A DNA stretch of 64,000 bases from Skeletonema tropicum (lineage: Eukaryota; Bacillariophyta; Thalassiosirophyceae; Thalassiosirales; Thalassiosiraceae). The stretch is from the NCBI GenBank assembly GCA_037178625.1, contig CM074138.1, positions 558,001 to 622,000 of the forward strand. The letters run 5' to 3'. The notes beneath the pieces were generated by a model. The model searched no databases. It worked only from the letters and a program-made list of their open reading frames with translations, and was not told the DNA's origin. Made by a program: the position numbers and the translations under genes. Shown here one piece after another: positions 19,506-28,942 of the stretch (the stretch's first letter is position 1; each line of letters opens with the position of its first letter).

Positions 19506-20814
19506 ATGGCTGCTCTTCACCTATCCACCATCCTGCTAGCAATAGTACTTGCCGTAGCCTACGCCGATCCCGTCCTCAAAGCTGCTCATGATATCCTTGA
19601 CTCCACCTCGCCCAAAGTAGTGGTGAGCTCAACCTATCCATCCGTGGAACTTAATTCCAAATTTCAGCAATGGAAGGACAAGTTCTCTCGAGAGTACACA
19701 TCCATCAAGGAAGAAGCGTTGCGGAAACTTATCTGGCTCGATAATCACCTACGTATTGAAATGCATAATGATCAGTTGCCTACACCAAGTTATGCATTGG
19801 GCCACAATGATTTTAGTGACATCAGTAATGATGAATTCAAGCAAAGGTTCTTCTTGGGAGAGTATAGTCCTGGCATCATTGATGCGATGGGTCGGTCGGA
19901 TGATGCATCCTCCATCTTTGCACCCATTTCTCAACAGCGCAAGTTGCGTGGATTCGAAGATTATGTTGATGCTGAAGAAGAGGATGAAGATGAAGATGAT
20001 ACTGAACCAGTGAGTGATGTGCCAGAATCAAAGAACTGGAACGATGAGGGAGCAGTCTCACCTGTCAAGAATCAGTGGTTTTGTGGCGCATGCTGGGCAT
20101 TTAGTGCTGTTGGTGCCATTGAGGGAGCACGTGCTATCGCAACCGGGAATCTTACTGCACTTAGCGTTCAGCAATTGGTTGACTGTGATAAAACCGATTT
20201 GGGTTGCGGAGGTGGATTGATGAATAATGCGTTTCAGTATGACGAAGATAGCAATGGTCTTTGCTCTTATGAGGACTATCCCTACGTGATGCATCGGCAT
20301 TGGTTTTCTGGATGTTCAAACGATTGTGCTCCTGTATCAAACTCGAAAGTTTCCAAGTTCGTCAATGTGACAGAAACAGAGGAGGACTTGAAGGCCGCCA
20401 TTGCTACTCAGCCTGTATCTGTTGCGGTGTCGGCAGGCACGACTGATTGGCAATTTTACAAGAGCGGAGTCTTTAGTGGTGGTTGTAATGATGACATTGA
20501 TCATGGTGTGTTGGCTGTGGGCTACGGACATTATGATCCTGAAGATGATCCCAATGCCTGGACTAATGCAACTGCAGTGGACTATTTTCTTGTAAAGAAC
20601 TCTTGGGGTACCTACTGGGGCGAAGGGTAAGTGTACAATATTATCCAAACTTTGTCTCGTGTTATGTCGCATATTTAGTTCATTCAATCTCTTGTTATAC
20701 ATCGTCCGTAGGGGATTCATCAAGCTTGGACGTGGAGTTGGCAATGAAGAGGATGGTGGTTCTTCTTGTGTATTGAAGTTTGCATCCAGACCTATCATGA
20801 AAAAAGATGATTAG
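19506..20814 (+). CDS. Papain-family (C1A) cysteine protease with I29 pro-domain
   Basis: Exons 19506..20626 and 20712..20814 (407 residues). The 85-base intron starts GTAAGT and ends CCGTAG, and joining restores the conserved WGEGGFIKLGRG segment. A signal peptide covers residues 1 to 20 (ending VAYA). An I29-type inhibitory pro-domain follows (about 45 to 115, with KFSREYTS and LGHNDFSDISNDEF). An acidic stretch (EEEDEDEDDTE) precedes the mature domain. The catalytic residues are visible: the oxyanion-hole Gln in VKNQWFCGACWAFS, Cys196, His333 (DHGVLAVGYG) and Asn365 (KNSWGTYW). The family cleaves proteins in lysosome- or vacuole-like compartments or outside the cell after removal of the pro-domain. 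The second exon encodes only the last 34 residues. Confidence in the family and splice site is high. Confidence 0.95.
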
Positions 20815-20908
20815 CGAGCAAACCGCATATAATCGAAGTGGAAAGACGGGAGTAATTTATGTAATGTACAGATGCTAAAGTTATGAAGTTAAGTTAGTAG
20901 TGACAAAG

Positions 20909-23107
20909 TCATATTTGATACCTTTGCTGCATTCTATTGGCGTAGTGTTGCAGCATAGAGTTTGTCGCTAAGGAATGAGGTGCGTCCTGAGTTTGATTCG
21001 GACCATTATGATCAGCCCGGTACATTTGATCGAGTGACGCTTTTGTGTTCATCATTCTCTCTCTCGACGCTGACGTATCTTTTGTCCCAGCAAATGGATC
21101 GCAATCATAAAGCCATGCCTTGACCAAAGCACGATGTTCCGCAAGAGCAATGAACTGACCAATCGCAAAGGAATTGCACGAACCCGAAATGACGATCGTA
21201 CAAGGACGATTTCCGCGTTGCTGGTGTAACATCCCACTATCGCCGGTGGCGAGGTTGCTACTACTGCGCTGAGATTGCATAGAATCATTGCGGAGGATTG
21301 AAGGTATGCGAACAAAGGAAGCTGGTGAGCCTGGACTTTGAACCCCACCTCCTCGCGACGACGATGGTGCACAATCACCAAAGGCAAATGTATCAGCAGT
21401 GGCGAACATGGAGCAAATCCTTTCGTTATTGCCCACCACCATTTTGTCGACATTGGTAATATCGTGATTCGCTTGCGATATTGACGGATCTAATGTGGTG
21501 ACAAACTCAGCAGACCATAGACTTGACGCATTAACCAAGTTGTCATGTACATTTGCACTGTCGACGATTGGGGACGGGATTCCCACTGCTGCAAAAGACT
21601 GCTGTGGCTTGCTATTACTCAAGCTATTCAAAACTTGGTCTTCCAGCGTTGCGACAAATCTCGTGTAGGACCTCAAAGAATCCTTATCCGGAGACACGAG
21701 CCGACCGTCGCAATTCAGTAACGCATCATTCCAAAGATCTACCAATGACAGCATTAACGGAAGGTTGTGTCTTGGACAAGTATCAACAAAATGTTGATCG
21801 AGGTCATGTGCACCAGATAGTAACGTATGGACGATGTTCCACCCAAAGATAAATGAAAGTGGCAACAACCCAGCTGCTGAAAATGTCGAAAAAGCCTCAC
21901 AACTGGAATGCCTTGGAACAACGAAGGTATTGTCACGAGTATAAGAACCAAAGAAAGTTTTGGGTGACGCTGTCACGAGAAACATATTTGGACACTCTCT
22001 CTTGGGGTCCGAATTTGTTCCAGAGAAGATCCATTCTCTTACAATTCGATCCAATCCCATATCGACGGATGCTTCATCAAATGCTAGAGTCACGACAATC
22101 GTTGTCGCGGGAGAAAGATCACCAAGTATTTCATTCAACTCACGTGTATTGGACGAAGTCAGCACTTTCAATCTGCGTCGATTGATTAATCTAGATGACT
22201 TGGTTGGAGACATGAAACTACTCACAACATTATTCGTCTTTTTGAATGGAGTTTTCTCCATCATGGATTGAAATGTAGATGCCATGGATTCCACATTCTT
22301 GACAACATCAGTTGCGGTGTGTGCCACTGTAGCTGTCCCGATATCTTTCAATGCCTCGTAAATAAATTCTAATGCAGATGGAACAACAGCTCTATCGCCT
22401 GGAGATACCACCAATACATCTATAAATTGCTTGCCAGATGGGCCATTGACACGTAGTTTACCCTGACGAAATGCTTCTGTCACAGTTTCTATCCGATCCC
22501 ATTGACTATGTATCTCATCAAGTACATTAATTTGTCCATCTACTTCTCCATTACTATTGTTGCTGTTGGTCACCGCAGCATCATACGGATTGTACATGAT
22601 CAGACCTCTAGGTGCTCGAAGTGATAAATGCATACTCCCCGACTCATTATCTTCATCTTCATCCATTGATGTGCGGCTTTTCAATTTTTCTACACCATTT
22701 GCAAATGAAACGTTTGTGTATATATCTTCACCGCCGCCACCACCACTACCGCTCATTTGTCTATAATTGCTTCCACCCAACCCAGTTGCAGCATGCGAAG
22801 AAGCATGATTGTGATTATTCCTCCATTTCCACCCAGGCGCCATCCTCCCCCAAGCCAAATCACGAATCTTCTCACTAACCCTCCTCGCCGCCTGAAATCG
22901 CAATAGGTGATGAATGGTCTCCAAAGTCATGCGTTGTCGTGAATAATCGGCCAGCAATACATTTTCGTGGTTGTTCGAGTTGTGCACGGATATCATGGAG
23001 TTGACTCGATCCTCGTCGGTGCATAGATTGGTGAGTTTGAGGGGCTGGATGTCCACGTTGGCGTGGTGTTGGAGAAGGGAAAAGGCTTGGCTGGGCGAGA
23101 TTGACAT
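20909..23107 (-). CDS. Glucose-6-phosphate isomerase relative lacking the expected active-site motifs
   Basis: Single exon, 732 residues, ATG at 23107. Two stretches recall glucose-6-phosphate isomerase. Around residues 398 to 412, FSTFSAAGLLPLSFIFGWN is followed by LLSGAHDLDQHF and NLPLMLSLVDLWN. Near 650 there is a FAIGQFIALAEHRALVKAW segment, equivalent to the helix before the isomerase C-terminal signature. The family signatures that carry catalysis are not visible: no TNGQHAF-type motif and no QWGVELGK-type motif. Ser- and Asn-rich insertions separate the fold elements. I infer a SIS-fold paralogue that has lost isomerase activity and may act as a sugar-phosphate sensor or scaffold. A divergent but active enzyme cannot be excluded by eye. 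Confidence 0.7.
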   Translation of the reverse strand: MSISPSQAFSLLQHHANVDIQPLKLTNLCTDEDRVNSMISVHNSNNHENVLLADYSRQRMTLETIHHLLRFQAARRVSEKIRDLAWGRMAPGWKWRNNHNHASSHAATGLGGSNYRQMSGSGGGGGEDIYTNVSFANGVEKLKSRTSMDEDEDNESGSMHLSLRAPRGLIMYNPYDAAVTNSNNSNGEVDGQINVLDEIHSQWDRIETVTEAFRQGKLRVNGPSGKQFIDVLVVSPGDRAVVPSALEFIYEALKDIGTATVAHTATDVVKNVESMASTFQSMMEKTPFKKTNNVVSSFMSPTKSSRLINRRRLKVLTSSNTRELNEILGDLSPATTIVVTLAFDEASVDMGLDRIVREWIFSGTNSDPKRECPNMFLVTASPKTFFGSYTRDNTFVVPRHSSCEAFSTFSAAGLLPLSFIFGWNIVHTLLSGAHDLDQHFVDTCPRHNLPLMLSLVDLWNDALLNCDGRLVSPDKDSLRSYTRFVATLEDQVLNSLSNSKPQQSFAAVGIPSPIVDSANVHDNLVNASSLWSAEFVTTLDPSISQANHDITNVDKMVVGNNERICSMFATADTFAFGDCAPSSSRGGGVQSPGSPASFVRIPSILRNDSMQSQRSSSNLATGDSGMLHQQRGNRPCTIVISGSCNSFAIGQFIALAEHRALVKAWLYDCDPFAGTKDTSASRERMMNTKASLDQMYRADHNGPNQTQDAPHSLATNSMLQHYANRMQQRYQI

Positions 23108-23424
23108 GGTGACAGTGTTTATTGTTTATTTCTCTACCATTTCCGTCCAGCGAGTTATTTATTGGGCGATTGGCGCGATCGAATGCAGATTGAGGTCGTC
23201 GGTCCGGAGTCCGGAGGCGGCGGATAGGTAGGGTGGAGACAATGGGATTTAGCGATATTAGCGAGAAGATACCACAGACCAGTTAGCCTTCTCTTTTGAT
23301 TTCTTCTGACAGGCCTTCCTTATCCTTCTTGCTTGCATGCCGGCTTGCCATAAGGCAGAACACTGAGCATGAAGAGTATAGACAAAGCACAAAGCTACTG
23401 AAGACAAAGCGCATAAGCAATAGA

Positions 23425-23748
23425 ATGACATCGGCGCATAATGCTACCGAGAGAGTCAACCTAGAGTCAACTACTTCTAGTGAAATCAGATTTGAAGATG
23501 TCGAGAAAGCAGACAAATCAGCATGTGCTTTTGACGACCGATACATCAAGGAAAAGTGTAATGCAAAGAACGACAAAAGAAAGGAGAAGAAAGAAGCACG
23601 TGATATAGGGGTAGAAGAAGTACACGAAATCGATAGGCGAGCACTCAAGTCTCAGATGATTGAATTTGCAGTAGCCGCGCTTCTTCTGTTCATTGCGAGT
23701 ATTTTGATTGGTCTTCTTTTCGCTTTATGGCCTCGCAAAACACCATAG
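23425..23748 (+). CDS. Small tail-anchored membrane protein (107 residues)
   Basis: From the ATG at 23425 the frame gives a charged, Lys- and Glu-rich coiled stretch (YIKEKCNAKNDKRKEKKEARD). One hydrophobic segment follows near the C-terminus (IEFAVAALLLFIASILIGLLF) with a short basic tail (WPRKTP). That is the layout of a tail-anchored protein. The same frame is open about 130 bases upstream without an ATG, and two short ATG frames precede it in the leader. A 5' exon could be missing. No family is recognised. Confidence 0.5.
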   Translation: MTSAHNATERVNLESTTSSEIRFEDVEKADKSACAFDDRYIKEKCNAKNDKRKEKKEARDIGVEEVHEIDRRALKSQMIEFAVAALLLFIASILIGLLFALWPRKTP

Positions 23749-24431
23749 GTTTATTTATGCTGTATACCATTCCGCCTTTTCCCAGAGTCATCATTGTGAT
23801 AGTCGGCTGTTACCCTTTACTTATTGAAGGAGGTTCCAGAATATATTCAGTCTGATTGCAGATATGCGTTCGTCGGAAAGTCTCTAGACGGTTATGTTCG
23901 TGAAACATTGCGAGTCTAGCGATTGATATGATATTAATGGACACTTGAAGTCCTCTTACCGTTCTGCACGTCTGAAGGCGACTGGCTTGACATCAATAGA
24001 CACTTAGGGTCCACTTCCCTTTCCCTTTCTGTTCGCCCGTTGATGACCTCGCCTTTTCATTTGTGTAAATAAATAATTACATCGCTTCATATAGCCGATA
24101 ATTTTGTATCAACACCGTTTGGTTGTGAAATATCCCGAACCAGAACGTGATCTTGTCGTCCTCAAAGCGCATATATTGATTCCATCCAGAAACTCAAATC
24201 GTCCTCGCGGCTTATGACAGTCGTCTACTACTCTTCAAAAGATCAAAGAGACCAGTCACGAGGGATCATTCAATATGGGTTATCAAAGAACATAATTGGA
24301 TATCTTGTTCTCCTCTCTTCGCTGAGAGATTCATTCTGTACTTTATCACGAAGCACACTAATATTCTTTCACCTGCTGAGCACAGCACCATACAGGTGAA
24401 ATATTTCTTCCAAAAATCTCACTATAGAACT
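23749..24431. other. Convergent intergenic region, nothing recognised
   Basis: About 680 bases between a plus-strand gene and a minus-strand gene, so mostly 3' flanks. Only short or poor open frames. No repeats were noted. Confidence 0.45.
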
Positions 24432-27400
24432 CTATTTCGGTACAAACGATCTCTCCCTATTGAATTGCCACATCGCTGCAGATTTCCCGAGCTCCTTCAA
24501 TGTCTTGATTTCGCTAGGCTGTAGTTCACCATCAAAACTTGAACAAAAGTTGACCCTCGAGTTGTAAAATGGTCGATGATTTTTCGACTGAGGTGGTTCC
24601 TCTTGGCCATTCAGGCGGCTAAACGAACGTGCAAGAGGGTGCAAAATATCAATATTGAATGATGATCCGTCGGTCACGTCTAACTTCGAGAGCATCTCTT
24701 GTGAAGTGAAGCATGAGCCTAGTGACAGGAGTCGTTCTTGGTCTCTCGCAAATTTCCAAACATACGTTGAGTCAGTGTGTACTTTGATGTCATAAAATAC
24801 CTGCATATTATTGCGTTTCTTCGTCAAGAAAGCCTCCAGAACTCTCAACGCACTAGCACATGAAAATAAATCACACCTATTGCGAGAAGGATTCACAAGA
24901 GGAAATACAGTGAGCAGCTTGTCTCCGCTGCTTTCTCTTCCAAGAGGAACCCGGATCCCAAAACATTTGTTTGCAGCATTCGACATCTCAAATAACAGCC
25001 GAGTTTCATCAGTACCCTCAGATGCTATTTGAATAGCGAACCCTCCAGTGGTGCTTTGGCCACGGGTAGCCTCGACACTGTCACTAGGATAGATGGCTCC
25101 AGAGCAGTACATGGATACAGAAATAGTCTTTGCTGTGTCTGCATTTGGTGTGCTAAGCGTTTGTGACTTTACCACACGAGGATACATCAACGAAGAAAAG
25201 TAATATCCATCCAAGGGCAATCCATTTTTGCAAGCTTTCACTATGTTTGCCTTTTTCAAGCCCATTCCCTTCGCCGACGAAGCAGCGTCAGGGTATATTT
25301 TCGACAGTGACGAATCAAATGTTGCAGTGCTCGACACCAAAATGGGATCTCCCATTTCTAAAGTTGGATACTGAAACAGCTTCTTTCTTCCCTTTTTGGA
25401 CGGGAGCAGGTATTCTGCCACATCCCTGCCTGCAGCATCACATTTTTCAATCCTTTCAGTAATAACGGCATTGGAAGTATCAAAGAGGGCTGGATTTTGA
25501 CGCAGTATATCAGCAGCAACTCCTTTCGATTCTTTCATCGTTGCCAACGGCAAGGCTTCAGCAATCAAGTCAATTTTCTTCATAAGCGAAGTCTCCAATC
25601 CTTGCCGCAACAATCGAGGAGCCTTCAGCACGAATTCTCCGAGATCTCTTGGTTCATCCAACGATAATGCCATTGCCAAATATTTCAGAGCTGGTTCAAT
25701 CTTTCCCTTTTGACTAATGAATAATGTCGGAGGCGACACAGCTACCATCATTCCCACTTCGTATGGATGAAGTGCACATAGCTTCATAAGTGATGCTACT
25801 TTGGGACGCAAGGTATCCGCAAGAGATAAACCCATGATGGCAGGTGAAGTGTGGATTATCCTCCCGATGTATTCGTATGGAATGCCTAGTTCCTCACTGA
25901 AAAAGTCTAACTTTGGTCGCAGTGATGAATCAACACCATATTGCAGAAGGGAAGGTTGCTTCAACACTGCTTCCCTTATTTCTTTCATCGACATACCGGC
26001 TAGAAGAAAATGAATGTTGTAGCATCAATGGTGAGTAGGATCAGGCACAAAGACATACAGAGTGGCAAGCTGTAACCAATCCTTACCTTCATTCTGAAAG
26101 AAATCTAGCCGTCGATCAAATGCCGACGGCTTTCCTCCATCCTTTTCAGACGTGCCCATCCCAATAATTGATGGCATGCGCAAAATCAACTGTCTCAGCT
26201 CTGAATTTCGGAGACCTAAACTTCTCTGCAGCTTGTCCAATGTTGGTAAGATGTTGGAAGCAGCATCATACGTACTAAGCCGTGTATGCGTCTTGATCAT
26301 CTTGTACACATCACTTGGACGAATCTGTAATCGTTGACGCAAATAATCCAGCGAATGACGTTTCAAACTACTCCGGACCGGTCCTCGTTGTAATATTTCC
26401 CATCCTGGATCGAGATTATTCGTCGTCCAAAGTGGAAATGCCGACAGGAGTAATCTCAGTTTCTTCCACGATATACCGAGATGGCCGTAGAGGTATCCTA
26501 GTGTCAATGTGTCCGAGAAATCCGCCCCTTCGAGGAATTGACCCAGCTGCATCTTTACCTCATCGCATAGCTGAGGTGACAACATTTGTTGCTGTAGTTG
26601 AGTATACATATATCCCACACTTGGCTTCCTCGAGTCTTCATAATACAACGCCATCAATTCCGGCATGAGCCGCATAGCCTTGGTCGCCTGCTCCAACGTT
26701 AGACCAACTCCATACCCTTCCCATGCCAACCGTGGCCAATCTACCTTCTCTCCACCCACTCCCGTATCCGCCACCAGTGTCACTGACGGAAGGATCGGTG
26801 GAGGAAGCGGTGCTAGCAAAAATCGAATGAATGTCTCCAACTCGAGGGTATCATAGAGACATAATTGGGGAAAGTTGCTCAAGACGAATGACACGTCGGA
26901 GGAGCTCATGGCAAGACCAATACTACTAGTATTGCTACCACCACCACCACCATTGTCGCGTCGTGCACAACTTAGTAAATGAACTACTCGAGCATGATTG
27001 ATTGTGATAGATTCGGGAGTATGCCCCCCCAGTGCAAAGCGACGATGGTCCAACCGAAAGAAATGTCGTGGTATGACGAAACTTGAGGAAGATGATACTA
27101 GCTGTAGCAAGGTTCGGAGTGCCTCATTGGATTGTACATCATGTTGCAATTGCTGATTTTGTTGTTGTTGTTGTTGTTGTGGATGTTTGTCATTGTTGTT
27201 ACCCTCACTATTAGCTGCATTTATTGTCGAAGTATCCACAGGATACTTGCCATTCGTATGATGCAACTGATCATTCTCCACATCATATTCCAACTCACAC
27301 AATCCGATCAACCCCATCCCAGCAATGGTAGTTTCACACTCTTCTTCTATCTTATCGGATGATGACGATGATGACGACAATGTAGTCCAGTCAATGGTAC

Positions 27401-28082
27401 ACAATGGTGGAGGGAATGGTACATCTCTCGGTGCGACTATCCGTGCCTTTGGGTAGGTTGCCATGGCATCATCGAGGAATTGAAATGATTGTAGGACTTG
27501 ATGTTCATTGGTGTTTATGGTAGTAGTGGTGGTGGGAGTTGTAGTGCCAGTGTTGGTCTTGTAGACGACGTGTCGTTGGAACACTCGTGAGAATTGAATG
27601 TAGTATGTGGAGGATGAGTGTTCATTCTTTTGTAGGATAGTTTTGGATTTCTTCTTGGACTTGTTGACAGGAGCTTTTAACCTTGCTTTTCTATTCTTTT
27701 CAGCAGTGGTGGTAGCAGCAGATGACGTAGTTTTCAATGTACCACTCCCTTTGGATGAAGCTTGTCTTTTCTTTTTGACACCTTTTTTTGTTGCATTCTT
27801 CTTTTGTTTGGAAGTGTTTCGTTTCTTGACGGTATTCTTTGATGATGATGGCTCATCGCCCTTGGCTGCTGCAAACACGAGATGTGGTGTCCTCCCTCTC
27901 GATCGAAAACGTCCAGCAGTAGATTTTTTTGTTTGTACATATTGGAATGCAAGAACTGTCAATGGTGATGGTAAATTCATCAGCATTATTAGCGGAGCCA
28001 TCATCTGAGAGTGCTGCCCATTATTCAGTACAGCTGATGCATAAAATACAGCGCATATATAAGTGACCAAGGACCTCATCAT
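24432..28082 (-). CDS. mTERF-repeat protein with an RNase H-like C-terminal domain
   Basis: Exons 26087..28082 and 24432..25999 (1,187 residues). The 87-base intron has GTAAGG and CTTCTAG ends and joins RRLDFFQNE to AGMSMKEIREAVLKQP, completing an mTERF repeat. The N-terminus has hydrophobic stretches ending VLAF|Q, a plastid-type leader. A long Lys/Ser-rich low-complexity region follows. mTERF-type repeats (helices with LGI…L..FP, LG…L…P motifs) span about residues 540 to 860. mTERF proteins bind organellar nucleic acids and control transcription or RNA processing. From about 955 to 1110 there is an RNase H-like order: VSMYCSGAIYP, then NRCDLFSCASALRVLEAF, then IKVHTDSTYVWKF. The Asp in HTDS is kept, but the first Asp position reads CSG, so nuclease activity is doubtful. 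Confidence 0.85.
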
Positions 28083-28492
28083 TGGGCTTCTTACTTCTGC
28101 TGCATAGATAATGCTCGACCTACACTGAATGCTTTATCTTCCGCTTGCTAGTGCTGCCATTGCCCATCCATTGACCATAATATTGCCATATACTTTGCCC
28201 ATGTAGCTTGATCGTTTTGTTCGTTTGGGGGGCTGGAGTTGGCTTGGCGTTTGAGTACAATAGGCAAACCTTTACCCTTGGGCAAACCGGGATAGCGGGC
28301 GCGTGGGCGTGCCAACAGCACACCATGGTGTAACGAGAGGCTTGAACGGGGAATATTCGGGATTTTTGGTCGATATAACGGTGCACTTCGGGCATTTTGA
28401 GCTCATTTGTACCCGATTATATGTAGTTGCGGGCCCCACGTGGGCGACGCCCCCAACAAACCATGAAAAGGCCCACTATCCCGGCACGCCTG

Positions 28493-28580
28493 GTTGAGGG
28501 TTGAGGGGGCGGGGGGGTTGATTGGGGCGGTTGACCTGCGGTTGACTGGGGGTTGGGGTTGCGTGGGGCGGGCTAGGGGA
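28493..28580 (+). repeat. G-rich tract with quadruplex potential
   Basis: Multiple runs of four to seven G (GGGGGCGGGGGGG, GGGG, GGGGG, TTGGGG, GTGGGGC) lie within about 90 bases on the plus strand. They are interspersed with GGTTGA-type units. The tract lies about 410 bases upstream of the mTERF gene start and 360 bases upstream of the oxidase start, in the shared divergent spacer. Confidence 0.6.
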
Positions 28581-28680
28581 TTCTTGTCTGTGCCCTGGGC
28601 GCGGGGGATGCGTTGGATATATTGGGAGTCTTCTTCAATGGAAACGCTTTCGCTAAAGCTACGATAGATGCCTCTGCGTT

Positions 28681-28785
28681 TTGCAGGCCATCTGCCCGCA
28701 CGGAAGTAATCTTTTGTATCTTGTTCTTTTGTGTTGCAGGCCATCTGCCCGCACGGAAGTAATCTTTTGTATCTTGTTCTTGCAC
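28681..28785. repeat. Direct tandem repeat, period 53 bases
   Basis: The sequence starting TTGCAGGCCATCTGCCCGCA occurs at 28681 and again at 28734, almost identical over about 47 bases. It lies in the divergent spacer and could carry duplicated regulatory sites. Confidence 0.75.
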
Positions 28786-28942
28786 ACAAACGATAAAAGA
28801 TATCTTGCTACAATACTGTCGCTAGCTGGCGTAAAAGTACAAACTTGCTCACAATAATAATAATAATATACTTATCTTCAGAGCAGTCAGCCTGCCAAGC
28901 AACGCCTACACCTACGGAGAACTGCTCACGTATTCAACCGAC

